Positions 57,339 through 64,000 of a stretch of 64,000 bases of DNA are shown here, in pieces. The notes beneath the pieces were generated by a model. It was not told the DNA's origin, made no database searches, and saw nothing but the letters and a program-made list of their open reading frames with translations. The stretch is from contig JARKQC010000329.1 of assembly GCA_029974985.1 (NCBI GenBank), forward strand, positions 17,173 through 81,172, in the 5' to 3' direction. The DNA comes from Bacteroidota bacterium. GTDB lineage: Bacteria; Bacteroidota; Ignavibacteria; Kapaibacteriales; UBA2268. Both the position numbers and the translations under genes were made by a program. Each line of letters begins with the position of its first letter. The first letter of the stretch is position 1.

Positions 57339-57839
57339 ATGTCTAAAGTAATATATAAAATTGGTGATGATATTTCTACTGATATTATTTATCCAGGAAG
57401 ATATATGGCTACTGTTTTACCAACTGAAACGCCACAATTTGCTTTTGATGATATTAAAGATTTAAATAAAATGTTAAACGAAAAGCCAAAAACAGATCAA
57501 GCTGTTTTAGTTTGTGGGAAAAATTTCGGTTGTGGTTCGTCGAGAGAACAAGCAGTTTCTACTCTAAAAGGGCATAATTTAACGATTATAGCTCGTGATT
57601 TTGCAAGAATTTTCTTACAAAATTCCATTAATCTTGGATTAAATACTATAATTTGTCCAGAAATCGTTGCCGATGTTGATGATGAGATTAAAATCGAAAA
57701 TGATAAAGTTGTAAATGTAACAAAAAATATGAGCTTTGATATTATTCCACTGCCAGCGGCACGTCAAGCTATTGTTGACCACGGCGGATTAATACCTTAT
57801 ACTCGAGTCTTACTTAAACAAAAACTCGGAATAAAATAA
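57339..57839 (+). CDS. leuD: 3-isopropylmalate dehydratase small subunit
   Basis: The 166-residue swivel-domain partner of the upstream large subunit has DDISTDIIYPGRYM, VLVCGKNFGCGSSREQAVSTLKG (the substrate-binding GCGSSREQA loop) and FARIFLQNSINLGLNTI. Its length matches the short small-subunit form of the same subfamily. The start codon is 1 bp after the leuC stop. A bidirectional terminator follows. Confidence 0.87.
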   Translation: MSKVIYKIGDDISTDIIYPGRYMATVLPTETPQFAFDDIKDLNKMLNEKPKTDQAVLVCGKNFGCGSSREQAVSTLKGHNLTIIARDFARIFLQNSINLGLNTIICPEIVADVDDEIKIENDKVVNVTKNMSFDIIPLPAARQAIVDHGGLIPYTRVLLKQKLGIK

Positions 57840-57853
57840 TATTTCTCTAAACT

Positions 57854-57887
57854 AAACCCTCCGAAAATATAAATATTCGGAGGGTTT
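57854..57887. terminator. Bidirectional terminator between leuD and the BNR/T9SS gene
   Basis: A perfect 12-bp stem, AAACCCTCCGAA (57854-57865) with TTCGGAGGGTTT (57876-57887), separates the convergent genes, 15 bp after leuD and 12 bp after the T9SS gene on the other strand. Confidence 0.85.
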
Positions 57888-57898
57888 GAAAAATATTG

Positions 57899-59254
57899 TT
57901 ACTTAACCACATTCAGCATTTGTATTTGACAAACACCATTCATTTCAGATACAAACCAGTAACTACCAATTGCTAAATTATCAGGGAGCTTATAGGTAGA
58001 TGTGTATACACTAGATTCCTTATAACCCGCATATAAACTACAAATTTCTCTACCGGATAAATCACAAATATATTGCCTTAATATACCACTTTTGGCGACT
58101 TCGTAATCAACCGTAAAGCTATTTTGAATAGGATTAGGATAAATTCTTGTTGTTACTACTAATGGTTCCTTTACATCGGCAACATCATTTGAGTATTTAA
58201 CCAATCTGCCAATAAGTGTAGTTGTATAATATAATACGTTATCAGAAGGTAAACTGGCACCGGTAATGCTGCCTGTTGCACCTAATTTTTGAAGACTGTC
58301 CCGAATAAAATACCAACTATCACCTTTATCTTTTGTTTTTAAAATTAGATTTTTTGGACCAAGAATATAACCGTTGGTGAAAGATTTAGAAAAAATTGAT
58401 ATTCTTGCTGATGAAAACGGCGATTCAGTTTTGAACTTAAGTTCCCAAGTTTTACCGGCATCGTAAGTCTTATATACAGTTACATATTCAAAGATATTCT
58501 CATCATCTAATATAGCACATCTTGCTACCCACTCATTATCGTTAATATAATGGATTTTATATGTATTAGGCGGTGTATTCATCAATTCCCACTTACTACC
58601 ATCAAAATTAGTTTTATACATTACCCAATTGTCTATGTCAGGTTTGGAAAAAAATCCGATTAACAAATCACCGTTATTTTGAATCGAAAGGGAAAAGGGC
58701 CACCATCTATTACTAATAGAATCGGGAACTGGAAATAGTTTCCAAGTTTCGCAACCATCTGTTGAATAATGAACTTTACCGTCTGTATTAATATTTTTAT
58801 CATTAGCTAAAAATGCAATATTTTCATTTACCATTTCAACTTCAAAGAAATCAAAAACATTTTCGCTTTTATGCTTTGTCCAGGTTTCACCAAAATCAGT
58901 AGATTTGTGAAATACCCCAAAATACCCAACAATAATAATAAGACCGGATTCGAAGTAAAATATACGCCTTGCTGAATAATCAGGATAATAGGTTGATAAA
59001 TCATCTTTAGTAAATGAAGTGTCAACATAGACAAACTCCATTGTTTTACCGCCGTCTTTTGTTCTTTGGATAATTGCTCCACTTACACCTTTTCTTGACA
59101 AAAAAATACAATCATTGTCATTTATGCAACTAACATCCCAATAATCCCTAACTATATGACTGTCTAATACAGAATAAGTAAACCCGTCTTCAAAGGGTAA
59201 TGCTTTTGCCTCATAACTTAACAGAAAAAGTATAATTAGTAAAAAATATTTCAT
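57899..59254 (-). CDS. Secreted BNR/sortilin-like repeat protein with T9SS sorting domain
   Basis: The 451-residue protein has a signal peptide (MKYFLLIILFLLSYEAKALPF). BNR/Ycf48-like beta-propeller repeats follow (TKDGGKTMEFVYV, STDFGETWTKHK, STDGCETWKLFPV, TYDAGKTWELKFK, TKDKGDSWYFIRD). The last 75 residues are a type-A T9SS domain (TTRIYPNPIQNSFTVDYEVAKSGILRQYICDLSGREI ... LPDNLAIGSYWFVSEMNGVCQIQMLNVVK). It should be exported to the cell surface. The gene lies 22 bp after the Cys-rich gene that starts at 60242, forming the second pair of the duplicated module. Function unknown. Confidence 0.85.
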   Translation of the reverse strand: MKYFLLIILFLLSYEAKALPFEDGFTYSVLDSHIVRDYWDVSCINDNDCIFLSRKGVSGAIIQRTKDGGKTMEFVYVDTSFTKDDLSTYYPDYSARRIFYFESGLIIIVGYFGVFHKSTDFGETWTKHKSENVFDFFEVEMVNENIAFLANDKNINTDGKVHYSTDGCETWKLFPVPDSISNRWWPFSLSIQNNGDLLIGFFSKPDIDNWVMYKTNFDGSKWELMNTPPNTYKIHYINDNEWVARCAILDDENIFEYVTVYKTYDAGKTWELKFKTESPFSSARISIFSKSFTNGYILGPKNLILKTKDKGDSWYFIRDSLQKLGATGSITGASLPSDNVLYYTTTLIGRLVKYSNDVADVKEPLVVTTRIYPNPIQNSFTVDYEVAKSGILRQYICDLSGREICSLYAGYKESSVYTSTYKLPDNLAIGSYWFVSEMNGVCQIQMLNVVK

Positions 59255-59276
59255 AAAATAAACTCCATAATAATGA

Positions 59277-60242
59277 CTATTTTATTTTTATAAATGATCT
59301 ATTTAATAAAATTTCAGAATTATTAAAAATTACAACGTTATAAATTCCAGAATTATAATTGGAAGTATTAATGTTGAAATTTGATTCTCCACTAATAGCA
59401 TTGATTAGATTATCATATACAAGTAATCCATTATTATCATATATTTTAATAGTTAAACTTGAATTATTATTCCTTGTGATATTCAAATCTAATTTATCTG
59501 TAACCGGATTTGGAATTAATTTAATATCATTAGATAATATTATCTCAGGACTACTTAACTTCGGATAATATATACCTGTACCATTATCAGTAAATTCAAT
59601 TGGTCCAAAATTAGGAATTGTAGATTCACAATCTGTAAATGTACAAGGTGGTGTGCAATAATGAGTCATTCTTGTCATTCTGCTTGCGAATTCGACAGTA
59701 ATTTCTTTATCACCATTTTCATCATACTCTCTTGATATATGGTAAAATCCTACACAACATTCACCCTCACTGCAACTTTCATATCCAAAATGTGAGTTGT
59801 TATATATTGGAGATATTGGTAATGGTTTCCAACAAGTAGCTGCCTGATAAATCATATCGTAAATATCCCAACTACCCGGAATGTCGTGGTTTAATGCCAT
59901 TATTACAACAGCACCTTTCCAAATGTGCTGGTTACATTCGCTATTACAATTTTTCAGTTTAATACTCTTTATTTCAATTCTATATTCGTTTACGCCTCCT
60001 ACTAAGTATTTTCGTACACAATATTCAACTTCTATGCTACATGGTTCTTCTAATGGGTCAATTGATTGGCAATTGAATAATTCAATCATCATACCACTAT
60101 ACCCAATTGTTTCACAGAATTTTGAAATAGGTTCTTCTGGTTCGCAGGGTTCGTAAACAGCTTTTGATTCTATGCTTAACAAAAAGAAAATACTTATTAT
60201 AACACTTAACGAAAATATCGATTTTAAAATATTCATCTTCAT
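59277..60242 (-). CDS. Cys-rich secreted protein with T9SS sorting domain
   Basis: The 321-residue protein has a signal peptide (LKSIFSLSVIISIFFLLSIESKA). An unrecognised Cys-rich region of about 200 residues follows, with roughly 20 Cys including CEPEEP, CNSECNQ, SCSEGECCVGF, CTPPCTFTDC. The C-terminal about 80 residues form a T9SS type-A domain (DIKLIPNPVTDKLDLNITRNNNSSLTIKIYDNNG ... YNSGIYNVVIFNNSEILLNRSFIKIK). It is probably disulfide-stabilised outside the cell. It precedes the BNR-repeat gene by 22 bp on the same strand, and the repeat element copy 1 lies about 130 bp upstream of its start. No function recognised. Confidence 0.75.
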   Translation of the reverse strand: MKMNILKSIFSLSVIISIFFLLSIESKAVYEPCEPEEPISKFCETIGYSGMMIELFNCQSIDPLEEPCSIEVEYCVRKYLVGGVNEYRIEIKSIKLKNCNSECNQHIWKGAVVIMALNHDIPGSWDIYDMIYQAATCWKPLPISPIYNNSHFGYESCSEGECCVGFYHISREYDENGDKEITVEFASRMTRMTHYCTPPCTFTDCESTIPNFGPIEFTDNGTGIYYPKLSSPEIILSNDIKLIPNPVTDKLDLNITRNNNSSLTIKIYDNNGLLVYDNLINAISGESNFNINTSNYNSGIYNVVIFNNSEILLNRSFIKIK

Positions 60243-60374
60243 TTCTAAAAACTCCCAAATTTTTCAAAATATTATTTAATTTATTTTTCACGTTCCAAGA
60301 TAATTTAATAATAACATTTTATTAAATTGTCAAGAAAAAACATCAATATATCAACATCGGATTCTAAATCCTCC

Positions 60375-60535
60375 GTCATAGTATTTCCCGCAAAGCGACA
60401 GCCAAGATTATATTATTACTCTCAACTGCCGCCGGCGTATAATACCGGGAATCTTAATTTTTGCAAATTGAATAAATAATTTGCTTTTGTAAATAAATAT
60501 TTGTTTTCTTTGAGATATTTTTGAGATATTTTTGA
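60375..60535 (-). repeat. Intergenic repeat element, copy 1
   Basis: It shares AGCGACAGCCAAGATT (60394-60409) with copy 2 at 63819-63834. It also shares CTGCCGC at +32 (60426) and a 23-bp block AATAATTTGCTT(T/C)TGTAAATAAA at +81 (60475-60497). The spacing is conserved to 1 bp. It precedes the minus-strand Cys-rich gene starting at 60242. Its nature (leader, small RNA or old mobile fragment) is unknown. Confidence 0.65.
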
Positions 60536-60560
60536 GATATTTTTGAGATATTTTTGAGAT
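60508..60560. repeat. 11-bp tandem repeat (TGAGATATTTT), about five copies
   Basis: GAGAT recurs exactly every 11 bp at 60512, 60523, 60534, 60545 and 60556, separated by ATTTTT-type spacers (unit GAGATATTTTT). It lies directly next to repeat copy 1. Slippage-prone; no coding meaning is evident. Confidence 0.85.
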
Positions 60561-60848
60561 TAGTAAATTATTAAATACTAAATAAATTTGGAGATAGATA
60601 AGTTTAGTAATTGTTTGGTTAAGATAATTCGTGAATAATTCAGAGAATAAATCTCTCATCCGAGAGCTTAATTCAGCTCCTGAATTGTAAAAATTAATCT
60701 TTGAATTTAATAAAAACATTTTATCTAATATATTAGTGCCACAGCGATGATACAAAATTAAGAAAAAATATTTGAAAAACAAATTTCTATTTCTATTTTT
60801 TTTAAATTGGTACCACCTAATTGTAATTGGTGCTGGATTTAATATAAA

Positions 60849-62945
60849 TTATTTTACAACTATCACCTTAATTGCCCTACTTTCGGACCCGTGAGTAATA
60901 TAAATTATATATATTCCTGAAAGTACATCGGAGCAATCCCAAACCAGATTGCCACTATAATTAGTAAGTTTGTCAATACGTAATTTCTCTTTTCCGGCTA
61001 CTTTTATTCCGTAAATATTATAGACTGTCATTTCGTCATTTTCAATATCTGTACTTGTATCCCAATTAATTAATGAACGGACTTCTTTTGTTGCTGGTAA
61101 AGGATAAGGAGGATAAGCATAAAGATAGTTTTGGGTTTCGGTTTTGAATGTTGATAACAAGGAATCAATTTCACTTTCTGATATTTTGAAAAGACCTGCA
61201 TTGTAAGTAAGTGCAAATATATTACTATCAATCTTAACAAGGTGGCTTATATAATTTTCATTTAATCCTTGTGAAATATCAAACCAATTACGACCATAAT
61301 CTTTAGAAATCATCACTAAGTTTTCATAACTAATAATTATTGTTGAATCAATTAAAACAATATCTGTTACTGATTTATTTTCAAAATTAGAATGGACAAT
61401 TTGCCACGCATCGTCTCCAATTCCTTTATTATATAATCCTATACTTGTAGCAGCAAATATTTTATTATTAATATTTTCAATTTTTCTAACAACTAAATTT
61501 AAAGATGAAAATCCCTTATTAGAAATTTGCCATGTTTTACCTTTATCAGAGGAATAAATTATACCCAAACTATTTGTTCCAAAATAAATATTATCATTTT
61601 CAAAATAGTATGAAAATATTGAATAATTAGACAAATCATTGTGAAACTTTGTCCAATACTCACCGCCATCATTTGAAGTATATACACCATTATCAATTAA
61701 AGTACAAAATAATTTATCTTCGTAATTAAAAATATCAAGAATGTATTTATTAGGTAATCCATTGTTTTTTTCTAACCAAGTATTACCACCATCATTTGAT
61801 ACGAAAATCCCCTCATAAGAGCTACAATAAAATTTATTATCAAATGGAAGAAATTGGGTTAACGTTTTAGCTTCTTTGGGATAATTGAAATCGTTCCAGT
61901 TTTTTCCGTTATCAATAGATGAAAATAATCCGTTATTAAAAGTAGTTGAAATTATTAAATCATTATATTTTATTATCGAATTTAGACTCAAAGAATTTAT
62001 TCCACTATTTGCATAAATCCAATTTTCACCATTATCAGTTGATTTTAAAATACCAGAAAGTGTACCAATAAAAATAATATTATCTTGTATTAATAAATTT
62101 CTAACACTTTCGCTGTATATAATTTCCCAAGAAAGTCCTTTATTGTTACTTAAATATAAACCTTTATTAGTTGCCGCATAGATTAATGAATCACTTGTAG
62201 CAAAGTTAAAAATTGCATGGCTATTTAATCCTGTTTGCAACCATTTTTTCCCCATATCATAAGATTTGAATATTCCATTTGATGTAGCAGCGTATAATAT
62301 ATTATCAAAATAATAAATCTCATTAATAGTTTTACCAATTAAGCCAACTTCAATAGTACTTTCACCATTATTTATTATCTGATAAATACCATTACTAATT
62401 GCAAATACTGAATCTTCAAAAAAATAAAGATTAGTAAATGTGATATTTTGATTGTAATTAAATGGTTTTTGCCAACTTTTACCATTGTCTGAAGAAACAA
62501 ATATATTGATAAAAGTCCCTACATAGATGTTTCCGTTGTTTTTTGTGCAGAAAAATATTCTACCTTTTGTATTGGAATCTATGTGCTTTTCTTCCCAACT
62601 ATCACCTTTATCAGTTGAGAAATAGAAACCGAATACTTGATCATTTTCATTTGCACCTAATTTTTTTCCAAGTGTTCTTATGCCCCAAAAAATTGTATCA
62701 TCATTAAAAACAAGACTGCTTCTATCAGAATTAAATGGTAATTTTTTAACTAACTTCCAATTATCTCCCTTGTCAGAAGTCAAATATATTGACGCGTCAT
62801 ACATAATTGAATTAGTACAAGCATAAATATTATTTCCATTTTCGAAAAATGAAGTTACTTCACCACCATACGGACCATTTGTTTGCTTCCACTGGGCTGA
62901 AGATATGGAAATTGCAAAAATGTAAACAATAATTATATATTTCAT
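60849..62945 (-). CDS. Large secreted BNR/sortilin-like repeat protein with T9SS sorting domain
   Basis: The ATG at 62945 (MKYIIIVYIFAISISSAQWKQ) is preferred over 62990, because the earlier start would lie inside the terminator hairpin at 62973-63000 and adds no signal-peptide sense. The product has 698 residues. About twelve BNR/Asp-box repeats follow the signal peptide (TSDKGDNWKLVK, STDKGDSWEEKH, SSDNGKSWQKPF, SYDMGKKWLQTG, SNNKGLSWEIIY, STDNGENWIYAN, SKDYGRNWFDIS), likely forming one or two beta-propellers. The C-terminus (YAYPPYPLPATKEVRSLINWDTSTDIENDEMTVYNIYG ... SGIYIIYITHGSESRAIKVIVVK) is a type-A sorting domain. It is the BNR half of the first pair. Confidence 0.82.
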   Translation of the reverse strand: MKYIIIVYIFAISISSAQWKQTNGPYGGEVTSFFENGNNIYACTNSIMYDASIYLTSDKGDNWKLVKKLPFNSDRSSLVFNDDTIFWGIRTLGKKLGANENDQVFGFYFSTDKGDSWEEKHIDSNTKGRIFFCTKNNGNIYVGTFINIFVSSDNGKSWQKPFNYNQNITFTNLYFFEDSVFAISNGIYQIINNGESTIEVGLIGKTINEIYYFDNILYAATSNGIFKSYDMGKKWLQTGLNSHAIFNFATSDSLIYAATNKGLYLSNNKGLSWEIIYSESVRNLLIQDNIIFIGTLSGILKSTDNGENWIYANSGINSLSLNSIIKYNDLIISTTFNNGLFSSIDNGKNWNDFNYPKEAKTLTQFLPFDNKFYCSSYEGIFVSNDGGNTWLEKNNGLPNKYILDIFNYEDKLFCTLIDNGVYTSNDGGEYWTKFHNDLSNYSIFSYYFENDNIYFGTNSLGIIYSSDKGKTWQISNKGFSSLNLVVRKIENINNKIFAATSIGLYNKGIGDDAWQIVHSNFENKSVTDIVLIDSTIIISYENLVMISKDYGRNWFDISQGLNENYISHLVKIDSNIFALTYNAGLFKISESEIDSLLSTFKTETQNYLYAYPPYPLPATKEVRSLINWDTSTDIENDEMTVYNIYGIKVAGKEKLRIDKLTNYSGNLVWDCSDVLSGIYIIYITHGSESRAIKVIVVK

Positions 62946-62972
62946 AAAAATCACTCTAATATTAAAAATAGT

Positions 62973-63000
62973 TGGCAGGTTGATTTTCATCCACCTGCCA
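62973..63000 (-). terminator. Hairpin between the two right-end genes
   Basis: TGGCAGGT (62973-62980) pairs with ACCTGCCA (62993-63000). On the minus strand it is followed by CTATTTTTAAT, just after the stop of the gene ending at 63008, and before the start of the BNR gene. It is probably a terminator or attenuator between the pair. Confidence 0.65.
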
Positions 63001-63007
63001 TTGAAAA

Positions 63008-63628
63008 TTATGGATTACATTTTGTAGTTACACTAAAGCAATCACTAAAAGGCCATTGACCACCAATAGGTGGATCCTCTGGAATTTCTGTACTAGAAGG
63101 ACAATCACCCCAATTACCAACCAAAACTGCAGGTGGTAGAAAAACTTCAACTCTACCTATGCCTGGTTGCCAACAATAGCGGTATGTTTCTTCACAATAA
63201 TTTGTTCCAGCAATACATTGAATGTATCTTACTATGTTTGTTTGTGAATCTCTCCATTTTTGCATACAAGTTGGCTTAATATGTTTAATATTAATACCTT
63301 CACCTTCACAAGGAGAAATTTCTAAACTAACACATATATACTGCTTTAAGAAATCCCAAGAATATGCAATTTCAAATACCCTATCAAGTACATCTTGGTC
63401 TGACGATGTTTGTGGACAGTTTGGGTCAACTTTCCAATAACTAATTAATTCAACTTGTGAGGTACTATGCATACCACACAGATAACACATTGTAACGGCG
63501 TATTCACATCCATTAATCAAAATTCCATAATGAGTGGTTGTTGTTTGACCAGGACTACAAGCTTTTATATCATTTGCTAATAACGAAAAACTTAGTATAA
63601 AAAGGATACTAACAATAAATTTTTTCAT
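63008..63628 (-). CDS. Cys-rich secreted protein without sorting domain
   Basis: The 206-residue protein has a signal peptide (MKKFIVSILFILSFSLLANDIKA) and then about 15 Cys, including ACSPGQTTTTHYGILINGCEYAVTMCYLCGMHS, ISPCEGEGINIKHIKPTCMQKW and CIAGTNYCEETYRYC. The end is Pro/Gly-rich (FLPPAVLVGNWGDCPSSTEIPEDPPIGGQWPFSDCF). No T9SS domain is seen. Like the 321-residue protein at 59277 it is Cys-rich, secreted and followed by a BNR/T9SS gene, but direct similarity between the two is weak by eye. Function unknown. Confidence 0.75.
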   Translation of the reverse strand: MKKFIVSILFILSFSLLANDIKACSPGQTTTTHYGILINGCEYAVTMCYLCGMHSTSQVELISYWKVDPNCPQTSSDQDVLDRVFEIAYSWDFLKQYICVSLEISPCEGEGINIKHIKPTCMQKWRDSQTNIVRYIQCIAGTNYCEETYRYCWQPGIGRVEVFLPPAVLVGNWGDCPSSTEIPEDPPIGGQWPFSDCFSVTTKCNP

Positions 63629-64000
63629 TTTAAAAAAACATTTTTAAAATTATACAAAAATTAATTTAAAAATCATTCTCAACAATTTTTGGAATTTTCG
63701 CTGTTCTCTGATCACAGCGTTGGCAGAAGAGCCTCTTTTTCTGCCGATACGAAAAATGCTGAGGTTCTTCATTGCCGATATATTTTTATACATTTATGTC
63801 GTAGCATATCAAGAAATTAGCGACAGCCAAGATTTTCATAATAATCTTATCTGCCGCATACCGTGATTCCGGGGATTTTAATCCTCTCAAAATGTAAAAA
63901 TAATTTGCTTCTGTAAATAAAAATTGTTTCTTCGATATTTCTTTGATATAAAAGTATATAATTTTCTGAATTTAGGAAGTAGGCGAGAAAAGGAAATGTC
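63629..64000. other. 372-bp spacer with hairpins and repeat copy 2
   Basis: Two adjacent hairpins (CGCTGT/ACAGCG at 63699-63719 and GGCAGAA/TTCTGCC at 63722-63745) lie 70-120 bp upstream of the Cys-rich gene, followed by repeat copy 2. The window ends in this spacer and no gene is visible. The GC content is locally higher than average. Confidence 0.6.
63798..63960 (-). repeat. Intergenic repeat element, copy 2
   Basis: It carries AGCGACAGCCAAGATT (63819-63834), CTGCCGC at +32 (63851) and AATAATTTGCTTCTGTAAATAAA at +80 (63899-63921), matching copy 1 in order and spacing. The region lies about 170 bp upstream of the 206-residue Cys-rich gene, the same position copy 1 has relative to the other Cys-rich gene. 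Confidence 0.65.

Larger units (their letters stand above)
60243..60848. other. 606-bp spacer holding repeat copy 1 and a tandem repeat
   Basis: The spacer carries the dispersed element copy 1 (about 60375-60535) and an 11-bp tandem repeat (60508-60560). Short hairpins CTCTC/GAGAG (60652-60665) and ATTCAG/CTGAAT (about 60670-60685) also lie here. A 124-residue minus-strand reading frame (60408-60782) runs across the repeats and is not credible. Otherwise only AT-rich DNA is visible. Confidence 0.6.

Noticed and set aside
60408..60782. 124-residue minus-strand reading frame
   Set aside because: It runs through the repeat element and the 11-bp tandem repeat, has low-complexity K/I/S translation, no ribosome binding site and no family resemblance.
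1..64000. CRISPR arrays, rRNA genes, transposases, phage genes
   Set aside because: No regularly spaced repeats with unique spacers, no rRNA-like GC-rich blocks, and no transposase, integrase or structural phage motifs were seen.

Overview
This is an AT-rich (roughly 70% A+T by eye) bacterial chromosome segment. It probably comes from the Bacteroidota/Chlorobiota/Ignavibacteria/Kapabacteria side of the FCB group. Four things support this. There are secreted proteins with type IX secretion (T9SS) type-A C-terminal sorting domains. A glycogen synthase, DUF4270-type lipoprotein and outer-membrane protein cluster is present. The outer-membrane receptor is of the carboxypeptidase-regulatory plus beta-barrel type. 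Bacteroidota-style promoters (TTTTG, 19 nt, TAnnTTTG) lie in front of tRNA-Leu and rpmG. The exact phylum cannot be fixed from the window alone.

Layout. 1-6101: 3' part of a giant modular surface protein, then a terminator and a DMT-family exporter. 7180-14092 (minus): glgA, DUF4270-like lipoprotein, FadL-like outer-membrane protein and a TonB-receptor-like barrel. 15308-20973 (plus): NfnA/NfnB-type flavoprotein pair, a membrane acyltransferase, a PEBP/YbhB protein and murE. 21101-30166 (minus): a CAP-domain/T9SS protein, an M2 metallopeptidase lipoprotein, nuoG-nuoH-nuoI, a degenerate HisA-like protein and ruvA. 30167-33480: an accessory insert encoding an HNH nuclease and a GmrSD-like DUF262/HNH protein. 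33482-36273 (minus): ABC ATPase, MXAN_6640-like protease and a small Fn3-like protein. 36781-50070 (plus): yciO/sua5-type protein, ybaK, WG-repeat protein, a peptidase-MA/TolB-propeller/barrel protein, tRNA-Leu, trigger factor, clpP, clpX, def, dapD, a small membrane protein, a Memo-family protein and a YhdH-type reductase. 50131-52557 (minus): a probable restriction-modification pair. 53003-55843 (minus): rpmG, an L,D-transpeptidase lipoprotein and a POT peptide transporter. 56045-57839 (plus): leuC-leuD. 57899-63628 (minus): four secreted proteins arranged as two successive pairs, each a Cys-rich secreted protein followed by a BNR-repeat/T9SS protein. Each pair is preceded by a copy of the same intergenic repeat.

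The housekeeping blocks (protein quality control, complex I, cell-wall and DAP synthesis, glycogen synthesis) are intact and ordinary. The accessory content is two foreign-DNA defence candidates inserted between housekeeping genes (HNH + DUF262 at 30.6-33.3 kb, R-M at 50.1-52.6 kb) and a duplicated secreted-protein module at the right end. The best candidates for something undescribed are the two-gene HNH/DUF262 island, the putative REase with a QLRSRDDTGGTT motif, the HisA paralogue that has lost its phosphate-binding glycines and gained a CxxC, and the repeat-led duplicated secretion module. All functional statements are read from sequence motifs without database searches.
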